A stretch of 64,000 bases of DNA from Cladorhizidae sp. MBARI D1340-BT2 (taxonomy: Eukaryota > Porifera > Demospongiae > Poecilosclerida > Cladorhizidae). How positions within the stretch are numbered: the stretch's first letter is position 1; each line of letters begins with the position of its first letter. Below, piece after piece: positions 11,101 through 24,000 of this stretch. Both the position numbers and the translations under genes were made by a program. The notes beneath the pieces are model-generated. The model made no database searches and was not told the origin of the DNA. It saw nothing but the letters and a program-made list of their open reading frames with translations. Location of the stretch: contig JAQNBH010000270.1 of assembly GCA_028752905.1 (NCBI GenBank), positions 248,001 through 312,000 of the forward strand, read 5' to 3'.

Positions 11101-14100
11101 CGAATCATATCAAGTCCATTACAGTGAAGTGTGCAGAATATTATGGATGTTTGATATCAACAGAGAGCACAGGGAGAGACCTATCTTAATAGCTATATAT
11201 CAAGTTTATACAGTGAAGTGTGGAGAATCTATGAAGCTAACCTGTTTAGCATCAAGATAGAGAACACATAGAGAAACCTATCTTGTGATTCTATGTATGC
11301 AGAATATACGGATGTTTGGTATCAAGAGAGAGAACAGAGAGAGGCCTACCTTTAGAGCTATATATCAAGTCTATTCAGTGAAGTGTGGAGAATCTATGAA
11401 GCTAACATGTTTAGCTCAAGATAGAGAACACTGAGAGATACCTATCTTGCAAGTCCATTACAGTGAAGTGTGCAGAATATATGGATGTTTGGTATCAAGA
11501 GAGAGCACTTAGAGAGTCCTATCTTAATAGCTATACATCAAGTCTATTCAGTGAAGTGTGGATAATCTACGAAGCTAACATGTTTAGCATCAAGTAAGAG
11601 TACAATTCATAACTGCCCTAATTAACAAGACCAAAGTCCCAGATTTTGTCAACTGATAGAGAAGGCCCTTATCTGCAACATGTCAACAGATTATCAATAA
11701 ATGTAGTGGTTTTTCACTGGCAGGCCACCGCTTTGGCAACTGGAAAACGCCAGGAAAGATCGCAAACCTTACCACTTCAAATCACCATAACTTGCTAATA
11801 CTTAGAGTACTCAAAATTTTGGCACGTACAAAAGACAGATAATTAGAAGGGCTATCCGGTGATATAAAAATTATCTTTTTGGGGTAAAGTGTAGAAAAGT
11901 TATGAGCTTTACGGCAAAATAACAAGATTTTTGGGGGGGGAATGAGAAACATATAGACCAAATTAGAGCAAATATCAAGATAGAGAACACATAATGAAAC
12001 CTATCATTCGAATCATATCAAGTCCATTACAGTGAAGTGTGCAGAATATTATGGATGTTTGATATCAACAGAGAGCACAGGGAGAGACCTATCTTAATAG
12101 CTATATATCAAGTTTATACAGTGAAGTGTGGAGAATCTATGAAGCTAACCTGTTTAGCATCAAGATAGAGAACACATAGAGAAACCTATCTTGTGATTCT
12201 ATGTATGCAGAATATACGGATGTTTGGTATCAAGAGAGAGAACAGAGAGAGGCCTACCTTTAGAGCTATATATCAAGTCTATTCAGTGAAGTGTGGAGAA
12301 TCTATGAAGCTAACATGTTTAGCTCAAGATGGAGAACACTGAGAGATACCTATCTTGCAAGTCCATTACAGTGAAGTGTGCAGAATATATGGATGTTTGG
12401 TATCAAGAGAGAGCACTTAGAGAGTCCTATCTTAATAGCTATACATCAAGTCTATTCAGTGAAGTGTGGATAATCTACGAAGCTAACATGTTTAGCATCA
12501 AGTAAGAGTACAATTCATAACTGCCCTAATTAACAAGACCAAAGTCCCAGATTTTGTCAACTGATAGAGAAGGCCCTTATCTGCAACATGTCAACAGATT
12601 ATCAATAAATGTAGTGGTTTTTCACTGGCAGGCCACCGCTTTGGCAACTGGAAAACGCCAGGAAAGATCGCAAACCTTACCACTTCAAATCACCATAACT
12701 TGCTAATACTTAGAGTACTCAAAATTTTGGCACGTACATAAGACAGATAATTAGAAGGGCTATCCGGTGATATAAAAATTATCTTTTTTGGGTAAAGTGT
12801 AGCAAAGTTATGAGCTTTACGGCAAAATAACAAGATTTTGGGGGGAAAAATGAGAAACATATAGACCAAATTAGGGCAAATATCAAGATAGAGAACACAT
12901 AATGAAACCTATCATTCGAATCATATCAAGTCCATTACAGTGAAGTGTGCAGAATATTATGGATGTTTGATATCAACAGAGAGCACAGGGAGAGACCTAT
13001 CTTAATAGCTATATATCAAGTTTATACAGTGAAGTGTGGAGAATCTATGAAGCTAACCTGTTTAGCATCAAGATAGAGAACACATAGAGAAACCTATCTT
13101 GTGATTCTATGTATGCAGAATATACGGATGTTTGGTATCAAGAGAGAGAACAGAGAGAGGCCTACCTTTAGAGCTATATATCAAGTCTATTCAGTGAAGT
13201 GTGGAGAATCTATGAAGCTAACATGTTTAGCTCAAGATAGAGAACACTGAGAGATACCTATCTTGCAAGTCCATTACAGTGAAGTGTGCAGAATATATGG
13301 ATGTTTGGTATCAAGAGAGAGCACTTAGAGAGTCCTATCTTAATAGCTATACATCAAGTCTATTCAGTGAAGTGTGGATAATCTACGAAGCTAACATGTT
13401 TAGCATCAAGTAAGAGTACAATTCATAACTGCCCTAATTAACAAGACCAAAGTCCCAGATTTTGTCAACTGATAGAGAAGGCCCTTATCTGCAACATGTC
13501 AACAGATTATCAATAAATGTAGTGGTTTTTCACTGGCAGGCCACCGCTTTGGCAACTGGAAAACGCCAGGAAAGATCGCAAACCTTACCACTTCAAATCA
13601 CCATAACTTGCTAATACTTAGAGTACTCAAAATTTTGGCACGTACAAAAGACAGATAATTAGAAGGGCTATCCGGTGATATAAAAATTATCTTTTTGGGG
13701 TAAAGTGTAGAAAAGTTATGAGCTTTACGGCAAAATAACAAGATTTTTGGGGGGGGAATGAGAAACATATAGACCAAATTAGAGCAAATATCAAGATAGA
13801 GAACACATAATGAAACCTATCATTCGAATCATATCAAGTCCATTACAGTGAAGTGTGCAGAATATTATGGATGTTTGATATCAACAGAGAGCACAGGGAG
13901 AGACCTATCTTAATAGCTATATATCAAGTTTATACAGTGAAGTGTGGAGAATCTATGAAGCTAACCTGTTTAGCATCAAGATAGAGAACACATAGAGAAA
14001 CCTATCTTGTGATTCTATGTATGCAGAATATACGGATGTTTGGTATCAAGAGAGAGAACAGAGAGAGGCCTACCTTTAGAGCTATATATCAAGTCTATTC

Positions 14101-14528
14101 AGTGAAGTGTGGAGAATCTATGAAGCTAACATGTTTAGCTCAAGATGGAGAACACTGAGAGATACCTATCTTGCAAGTCCATTACAGTGAAGTGTGCAGA
14201 ATATATGGATGTTTGGTATCAAGAGAGAGCACTTAGAGAGTCCTATCTTAATAGCTATACATCAAGTCTATTCAGTGAAGTGTGGATAATCTACGAAGCT
14301 AACATGTTTAGCATCAAGTAAGAGTACAATTCATAACTGCCCTAATTAACAAGACCAAAGTCCCAGATTTTGTCAACTGATAGAGAAGGCCCTTATCTGC
14401 AACATGTCAACAGATTATCAATAAATGTAGTGGTTTTTCACTGGCAGGCCACCGCTTTGGCAACTGGAAAACGCCAGGAAAGATCGCAAACCTTACCACT
14501 TCAAATCACCATAACTTGCTAATACTTA
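8173..14528 (+). repeat. Array segment 2: mixed 908-bp monomers with a dimer duplication
   Basis: Monomers start at 8173, 9081, 9989, 10897, 11805, 12713 and 13621, all 908 bp. 8173 and 9081 are adjacent B types with G8. The pair 10897+11805 is repeated as 12713+13621: the first members share GTAGCAAAG, T4G6A5 and AAGATAGAG, and the second members share the rare ATTAGAGCAAAT (others have ATTAGGGCAAAT). That indicates a 1816-bp tandem duplication. Confidence 0.85.
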
Positions 14529-15439
14529 GAGTACTCAAAATTTTGGCACGTACATAAGACAGATAATTAGAAGGGCTATCCGGTGATATAAAAATTATCT
14601 TTTTGGGGTAAAGTGTAGAAAAGTTATGAGCTTTACGGCAAAATAACAATATTTTTGGGGGGGGGGGAATGAGAAACATATAGACCAAATTAGGGCAAAT
14701 ATCAAGATAGAGAACACATAATGAAACCTATCATTCGAATCATATCAAGTCCATTACAGTGAAGTGTGCAGAATATTATGGATGTTTGATATCAACAGAG
14801 AGCACAGGGAGAGACCTATCTTAATAGCTATATATCAAGTTTATACAGTGAAGTGTGGAGAATCTATGAAGCTAACCTGTTTAGCATCAAGATAGAGAAC
14901 ACATAGAGAAACCTATCTTGTGATTCTATGTATGCAGAATATACGGATGTTTGGTATCAAGAGAGAGAACAGAGAGAGGCCTACCTTTAGAGCTATATAT
15001 CAAGTCTATTCAGTGAAGTGTGGAGAATCTATGAAGCTAACATGTTTAGCTCAAGATGGAGAACACTGAGAGATACTTATCTTGCAAGTCCATTACAGTG
15101 AAGTGTGCAGAATATATGGATGTTTGGTATCAAGAGAGAGCACTTAGAGAGTCCTATCTTAATAGCTATACATCATGTCTATTCAGTGAAGTGTGGATAA
15201 TCTACGAAGCTAACATGTTTAGCATCAAGTAAGAGTACAATTCATAACTGCCCTAATTAACAAGACCAAAGTCCCAGATTTTGTCAACTGATAGAGAAGG
15301 CCCTTATCTGCAACATGTCAACAGATTATCAATAAATGTAGTGGTTTTTCACTGGCAGGCCACCGCTTTGGCAACTGGAAAACGCCAGGAAAGATCGCAA
15401 ACCTTACCACTTCAAATCACCATAACTTGCTAATACTTA
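14529..15439 (+). repeat. Monomer with the longest G run (911 bp)
   Basis: The homopolymer tract reads T5G11A2, three bases longer than usual, which fully accounts for the 911-bp length. It also has private changes: AACAATATTTTT for AACAAGATTTTT, GAGATACTTATC for GAGATACCTATC, and CATCATGTC for CATCAAGTC. A short minus-strand open frame here exists only because the G run reads as a proline run; it is not a gene. Confidence 0.85.
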
Positions 15440-17255
15440 GAGTACTCAAACTTTTGGCACGTACATAAGACAGATAATTAGAAGGGCTATCCGGTGATAT
15501 AAAAATTATCTTTTTTGGGTAAAGTGTAGCAAAGTTATGAGCTTTACGGCAAAATAACAAGATTTTGGGGGGGAAAATGAGAAACATATAGACCAAATTA
15601 GGGCAAATATCAAGATAGAGAACACATAATGAAACCTATCATTCGAATCATATCAAGTCCATTACAGTGAAGTGTGCAGAATATTATGGATGTTTGATAT
15701 CAACAGAGAGCACAGGGAGAGACCTATCTTAATAGCTATATATCAAGTTTATACAGTGAAGTGTGGAGAATCTATGAAGCTAACCTGTTTAGCATCAAGA
15801 TAGAGAACACATAGAGAAACCTATCTTGTGATTCTATGTATGCAGAATATACGGATGTTTGGTATCAAGAGAGAGAACAGAGAGAGGCCTACCTTTAGAG
15901 CTATATATCAAGTCTATTCAGTGAAGTGTGGAGAATCTATGAAGCTAACATGTTTAGCTCAAGATAGAGAACACTGAGAGATACCTATCTTGCAAGTCCA
16001 TTACAGTGAAGTGTGCAGAATATATGGATGTTTGGTATCAAGAGAGAGCACTTAGAGAGTCCTATCTTAATAGCTATACATCAAGTCTATTCAGTGAAGT
16101 GTGGATAATCTACGAAGCTAACATGTTTAGCATCAAGTAAGAGTACAATTCATAACTGCCCTAATTAACAAGACCAAAGTCCCAGATTTTGTCAACTGAT
16201 AGAGAAGGCCCTTATCTGCAACATGTCAACAGATTATCAATAAATGTAGTGGTTTTTCACTGGCAGGCCACCGCTTTGGCAACTGGAAAACGCCAGGAAA
16301 GATCGCAAACCTTACCACTTCAAATCACCATAACTTGCTAATATTTAGAGTACTCAAAATTTTGGCACGTACAAAAGACAGATAATTAGAAGGGCTATCC
16401 GATGATATAAAAATTATCTTTTTGGGGTAAAGTGTAGAAAAGTTATGAGCTTTACGGCAAAATAACAAGATTTTTGGGGGGGAAATGAGAAACATATAGT
16501 CCAAATTAGGGCAAATATCAAGATAGAGAACACATAATGAAACCTATCATTCGAATCATATCAAGTCCATTACAGTGAAGTGTGCAGAATATTATGGATG
16601 TTTGATATCAACAGAGAGCACAGGGAGAGACCTATCTTAATAGCTATATATCAAGTTTATACAGTGAAGTGTGGAGAATCTATGAAGCTAACCTGTTTAG
16701 CATCAAGATAGAGAACACATAGAGAAACCTATCTTGTGATTCTATGTATGCAGAATATACGGATGTTTGGTATCAAGAGAGAGAACAGAGAGAGGCCTAC
16801 CTTTAGAGCTATATATCAAGTCTATTCAGTGAAGTGTGGAGAATCTATGAAGCTAACATGTTTAGCTCAAGATGGAGAACACTGAGAGATACCTATCTTG
16901 CAAGTCCATTACAGTGAAGTGTGCAGAATATATGGATGTTTGGTATCAAGAGAGAGCACTTAGAGAGTCCTATCTTAATAGCTATACATCAAGTCTATTC
17001 AGTGAAGTGTGGATAATCTACGAAGCTAACATGTTTAGCATCAAGTAAGAGTACAATTCATAACTGCCCTAATTAACAAGACCAAAGTCCCAGATTTTGT
17101 GAACTGATAGAGAAGGCCCTTATCTGCAACATGTCAACAGATTATCAATAAATGTAGTGGTTTTTCACTGGCAGGCCACCGCTTTGGCAACTGGAAAACG
17201 CCAGGAAAGATCGCAAACCTTACCACTTCAAATCACCATAACTTGCTAATACTTA
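15440..17255 (+). repeat. Array segment 3a: two 908-bp monomers
   Basis: The monomer at 15440 has CAAACTTTTGG and GTAGCAAAG. The monomer at 16348 has ATATTTAGAG at its left boundary, CCGATGATATA, and TATAGTCCAAATT in place of TATAGACCAAATT. The last marker recurs only in monomers 22583 and 61960. Confidence 0.85.
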
Positions 17256-18037
17256 GAGTACTCAAAATTTTGGCACGTACATAAGACAGATAATTAGAAG
17301 GGCTATCCGCTGATATAAAAATTATCTTTTTTAGGTAAAGTGTAGCAAAGTTATGAGCTTTACGGCAAAATAACAAGATTTTGGGGGGGAAAATGAGAAA
17401 CATATAGACCAAATTAGGGCAAATATCAAGATAGAGAACACATAATGAAACCTATCATTCGAATCATATCAAGTCCATTACAGTGAAGTGTGCAGAATAT
17501 TATGGATGTTTGATATCAACAGAGAGCACAGGGAGAGTATACGGATGTTTGGTATCAAGAGAGAGAACAGAGAGAGGCCTACCTTTAGAGCTATATATCA
17601 AGTCTATTCAGTGAAGTGTGGAGAATCTATGAAGCTAACATGTTTAGCTCAAGATGGAGAACACTGAGAGATACCTATCTTGCAAGTCCATTACAGTGAA
17701 GTGTGCAGAATATATGGATGTTTGGTATCAAGAGAGAGCACTTAGAGAGTCCTATCTTAATAGCTATACATCAAGTCTATTCAGTGAAGTGTGGATAATC
17801 TACGAAGCTAACATGTTTAGCATCAAGTAAGAGTACAATTCATAACTGCCCTAATTAACAAGACCAAAGTCCCAGATTTTGTCAACTGATAGAGAAGGCC
17901 CTTATCTGCAACATGTCAACAGATTATCAATAAATGTAGTGGTTTTTCACTGGCAGGCCACCGCTTTGGCAACTGGAAAACGCCAGGAAAGATCGCAAAC
18001 CTTACCACTTCAAATCACCATAACTTGCTAATACTTA
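17256..18037 (+). repeat. Shortened monomer with a 126-bp internal deletion
   Basis: This monomer is 782 bp. GGGAGAG (17531-17537) is joined directly to TATACGGATG (from 17538), whereas in the reference monomer these lie at 276-282 and from 409. The missing piece corresponds to reference positions 283-408, from inside D1 into D2. No appreciable microhomology is visible at the junction. It is a single event not propagated to neighbours. The monomer also carries CCGCTGATATA and TTTTTTAGGTAAAG as private changes. Confidence 0.92.
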
Positions 18038-21000
18038 GAGTACTCAAAATTTTGGCACGTACATAAGACAGATAATTAGAAGGGCTATCCGGTGATATAA
18101 AAATTATCTTTTTTGGGTAAAGTGTAGCAAAGTTATGAGCTTTACGGCAAAATAACAAGATTTTGGGGGGAAAATGAGAAACATATAGACCAAATTAGGG
18201 CAAATATCAAGATAGAGAACACATAATGAAACCTATCATTCGAATCATATCAAGTCCATTACAGTGAAGTGTGCAGAATATTATGGATGTTTGATATCAA
18301 CAGAGAGCACAGGGAGAGACCTATCTTAATAGCTATATATCAAGTTTATACAGTGAAGTGTGGAGAATCTATGAAGCTAACCTGTTTAGCATCAAGATAG
18401 AGAACACATAGAGAAACCTATCTTGTCATTCTATGTATGCAGAATATACGGATGTTTGGTATCAAGAGAGAGAACAGAGAGAGGCCTACCTTTAGAGCTA
18501 TATATCAAGTCTATTCAGTGAAGTGTGGAGAATCTATGAAGCTAACATGTTTAGCTCAAGATAGAGAACACTGAGAGATACCTATCTTGCAAGTCCATTA
18601 CAGTGAAGTGTGCAGAATATATGGATGTTTGGTATCAAGAGAGAGCACTTAGAGAGTCCTATCTTAATAGCTATACATCAAGTCTATTCAGTGAAGTGTG
18701 GATAATCTACGAAGCTAACATGTTTAGCATCAAGTAAGAGTACAATTCATAACTGCCCTAATTAACAAGACCAAAGTCCCAGATTTTGTCAACTGATAGA
18801 GAAGGCCCTTATCTGCAACATGTCAACAGATTATCAATAAATGTAGTGGTTTTTCACTGGCAGGCCACCGCTTTGGCAACTGGAAAACGCCAGGAAAGAT
18901 CGCAAACCTTACCATTTCAAATCACCATAACTTGCTAATACTTAGAGTACTCAAAATTTTGGCACGTACAAAAGACAGATAATTAGAAGGGCTATCCGGT
19001 GATATAAAAATTATCTTTTTGGGGTAAAGTGTAGAAAAGTTATGAACTTTACGGCAAAATAACAAGATTTTTGGGGGGGGAATGAGAAACATATAGACCA
19101 AATTAGGGCAAATATCAAGATAGAGAACACATAATGAAACCTATCATTCGAATCATATCAAGTCCATTACAGTGAAGTGTGCAGAATATTATGGATGTTT
19201 GATATCAACAGAGAGCACAGGGAGAGACCTATCTTAATAGCTATATATCAAGTTTATACAGTGAAGTGTGGAGAATCTATGAAGCTAACCTGTTTAGCAT
19301 CAAGATAGAGAACACATAGAGAAACCTATCTTGTGATTCTATGTATGCAGAATATACGGATGTTTGGTATCAAGAGAGAGAACAGAGAGAGGCCTACCTT
19401 TAGAGCTATATATCAAGTCTATTCAGTGAAGTGTGGAGAATCTATGAAGCTAACATGTTTAGCTCAAGATGGAGAACACTGAGAGATACCTATTTGCAAG
19501 TCCATTACAGTGAAGTGTGCAGAATATATGGATGTTTGGTATCAAGAGAGAGCACTTAGAGAGTCCTATCTTAATAGCTATACATCAAGTCTATTCAGTG
19601 AAGTGTGGATAATCTACGAAGCTAACATGTTTAGCATCAAGTAAGAGTACAATTCATAACTGCCCTAATTAACAAGACCAAAGTCCCAGATTTTGTCAAC
19701 TGATAGAGAAGGCCCTTATCTGCAACATGTCAACAGATTATCAATAAATGTAGTGGTTTTTCACTGGCAGGCCACCGCTTTGGCAACTGGAAAACGCCAG
19801 GAAAGATCGCAAACCTTACCACTTCAAATCACCATAACTTGCTAATACTTAGAGTACTCAAACTTTTGGCACGTACATAAGACAGATAATTAGAAGGGCT
19901 ATCCGGTGATATAAAAATTATCTTTTTTGGGTAAAGTGTAGCAAAGTTATGAGCTTTACGGCAAAATAACAAGATTTTGGGGGGGAAAATGAGAAACATA
20001 TAGACCAAATTAGGGCAAATATCAAGATAGAGAACACATAATGAAACCTATCATTCGAATCATATCAAGTCCATTACAGTGAAGTGTGCAGAATATTATG
20101 GATGTTTGATATCAACAGAGAGCACAGGGAGAGACCTATCTTAATAGCTATAATTATATCAAGTTTATACAGTGAAGTGTGGAGAATCTATGAAGCTAAC
20201 CTGTTTAGCATCAAGATAGAGAACACATAGAGAAACCTATCTTGTGATTCTATGTATGCAGAATATACGGATGTTTGGTATCAAGAGAGAGAACAGAGAG
20301 AGGCCTACCTTTAGAGCTATATATCAAGTCTATTCAGTGAAGTGTGGAGAATCTATGAAGCTAACATGTTTAGCTCAAGATAGAGAACACTGAGAGATAC
20401 CTATCTTGCAAGTCCATTACAGTGAAGTGTGCAGAATATATGGATGTTTGGTATCAAGAGAGAGCACTTAGAGAGTCCTATCTTAATAGCTATACATCAA
20501 GTCTATTCAGTGAAGTGTGGATAATCTACGAAGCTAACATGTTTAGCATCAAGTAAGAGTACAATTCATAACTGCCCTAATTAACAAGACCAAAGTCCCA
20601 GATTTTGTCAACTGATAGAGAAGGCCCTTATCTGCAACATGTCAACAGATTATCAATAAATGTAGTGGTTTTTCACTGGCAGGCCACCGCTTTGGCAACT
20701 GGAAAACGCCAGGAAAGATCGCAAACCTTACCATTTCAAATCACCATAACTTGCTAATACTTAGAGTACTCAATATTTTGGCACATACATAAGACAGATA
20801 ATTAGAAGGGCTATCCGGTGATATAAAAATTATCTTTTTTGGGTAAAGTGTAGCAAAGTTATGAGCTTTACGGCAAAATAACAAGATTTTGGGGGGAAAA
20901 ATGAGAAACATATAGACCAAATTAGGGCAAATATCAAGATAGAGAACACATAATGAAACCTATCATTCGAATCATATCAAGTCCATTACAGTGAAGTGTG

Positions 21001-24000
21001 CAGAATATTATGGATGTTTGATATCAACAGAGAGCACAGGGAGAGACCTATCTTAATAGCTATATATCAAGTTTATACAGTGAAGTGTGGAGAATCTATG
21101 AAGCTAACCTGTTTAGCATCAAGATAGAGAACACATAGAGAAACCTATCTTGTCATTCTATGTATGCAGAATATACGGATGTTTGGTATCAAGAGAGAGA
21201 ACAGAGAGAGGCCTACCTTTAGAGCTATATATCAAGTCTATTCAGTGAAGTGTGGAGAATCTATGAAGCTAACATGTTTAGCTCAAGATAGAGAACACTG
21301 AGAGATACCTATCTTGCAAGTCCATTACAGTGAAGTGTGCAGAATATATGGATGTTTGGTATCAAGAGAGAGCACTTAGAGAGTCCTATCTTAATAGCTA
21401 TACATCAAGTCTATTCAGTGAAGTGTGGATAATCTACGAAGCTAACATGTTTAGCATCAAGTAAGAGTACAATTCATAACTGCCCTAATTAACAAGACCA
21501 AAGTCCCAGATTTTGTCAACTGATAGAGAAGGCCCTTATCTGCAACATGTCAACAGATTATCAATAAATGTAGTGGTTTTTCACTGGCAGGCCACCGCTT
21601 TGGCAACTGGAAAACGCCAGGAAAGATCGCAAACCTTACCATTTCAAATCACCATAACTTGCTAATACTTAGAGTACTCAATATTTTGGCACGTACATAA
21701 GACAGATAATTAGAAGGGCTATCCGGTGATATAAAATTATCTTTTTTGGGTAAAGTGTAGCAAAGTTATGAGCTTTACGGCAAAATAACAAGATTTTTGG
21801 GGGGAAAATGAGAAACATATAGACCAAATTAGGGCAAATATCAAGATAGAGAACACATAATGAAACCTATCATTCGAATCATATCAAGTCCATTACAGTG
21901 AAGTGTGCAGAATATTATGGATGTTTGATATCAACAGAGAGCACAGGGAGAGACCTATCTTAATAGCTATAATTATATCAAGTTTATACAGTGAAGTGTG
22001 GAGAATCTATGAAGCTAACCTGTTTAGCATCAAGATAGAGAACACATAGAGAAACCTATCTTGTGATTCTATGTATGCAGAATATACGGATGTTTGGTAT
22101 CAAGAGAGAGAACAGAGAGAGGCCTACCTTTAGAGCTATATATCAAGTCTATTCAGTGAAGTGTGGAGAATCTATGAAGCTAACATGTTTAGCTCAAGAT
22201 AGAGAACACTGAGAGATACCTATCTTGCAAGTCCATTACAGTGAAGTGTGCAGAATATATGGATGTTTGGTATCAAGAGAGAGCACTTAGAGAGTCCTAT
22301 CTTAATAGCTATACATCAAGTCTATTCAGTGAAGTGTGGATAATCTACGAAGCTAACATGTTTAGCATCAAGTAAGAGTACAATTCATAACTGCCCTAAT
22401 TAACAAGACCAAAGTCCCAGATTTTGTCAACTGATAGAGAAGGCCCTTATCTGCAACATGTCAACAGATTATCAATAAATGTAGTGGTTTTTCACTGGCA
22501 GGCCACCGCTTTGGCAACTGGAAAACGCCAGGAAAGATCGCAAACCTTACCACTTCAAATCACCATAACTTGCTAATACTTAGAGTACTCAAAATTTTGG
22601 CACGTACAAAAAACAGATAATTAGAAGGGCTATCCGATGATATAAAAATTATCTTTTTGGGGTAAAGTGTAGAAAAGTTATGAGCTTTACGGCAAAATAA
22701 CAAGATTTTTGGGGGGGAAATGAGAAACATATAGTCCAAATTAGGGCAAATATCAAGATAGAGAACACATAATGAAACCTATCATTCGAATCATATCAAG
22801 TCCATTACAGTGAAGTGTGCAGAATATTATGGATGTTTGATATCAACAGAGAGCACAGGGAGAGACCTATCTTAATAGCTATATATCAAGTTTATACAGT
22901 GAAGTGTGGAGAATCTATGAAGCTAACCTGTTTAGCATCAAGATAGAGAACACATAGAGAAACCTATCTTGTGATTCTATGTATGCAGAATATACGGATG
23001 TTTGGTATCAAGAGAGAGAACAGAGAGAGGCCTACCTTTAGAGCTATATATCAAGTCTATTCAGTGAAGTGTGGAGAATCTATGAAGCTAACATGTTTAG
23101 CTCAAGATGGAGAACACTGAGAGATACCTATCTTGCAAGTCCATTACAGTGAAGTGTGCAGAATATATGGATGTTTGGTATCAAGAGAGAGCACTTAGAG
23201 AGTCCTATCTTAATAGCTATACATCAAGTCTATTCAGTGAAGTGTGGATAATCTACGAAGCTAACATGTTTAGCATCAAGTAAGAGTACAATTCATAACT
23301 GCCCTAATTAACAAGACCAAAGTCCCAGATTTTGTCAACTGATAGAGAAGGCCCTTATCTGCAACATGTCAACAGATTATCAATAAATGTAGTGGTTTTT
23401 CACTGGCAGGCCACCGCTTTGGCAACTGGAAAACGCCAGGAAAGATCGCAAACCTTACCATTTCAAATCACCATAACTTGCTAATACTTAGAGTACTCAA
23501 AATTTTGGCACGTACATAAGACAGATAATTAGAAGGGCTATCCGGTGATATAAAAATTATCTTTTTGGGGTAAAGTGTAGCAAAGTTATGAGCTTTACGG
23601 CAAAATAACAAGATTTTTGGGGGGAAAATGAGAAACATATAGACCAAATTAGGGCAAATATCAAGATAGAGAACACATAATGAAACCTATCATTCGAATC
23701 ATATCAAGTCCATTACAGTGAAGTGTGCAGAATATTATGGATGTTTGATATCAACAGAGAGCACAGGGAGAGACCTATCTTAATAGCTATATATCAAGTT
23801 TATACAGTGAAGTGTGGAGAATCTATGAAGCTAACCTGTTTAGCATCAAGATAGAGAACACATAGAGAAACCTATCTTGTGATTCTATGTATGCAGAATA
23901 TACGGATGTTTGGTATCAAGAGAGAGAACAGAGAGAGGCCTACCTTTAGAGCTATATATCAAGTCTATTCAGTGAAGTGTGGAGAATCTATGAAGCTAAC

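Noticed and set aside
14506..14688. Minus-strand open frame of 60 codons
   Set aside because: It lies across a monomer boundary and stays open only because of the lengthened G run. The same frame is closed in other monomers and its product resembles no protein.
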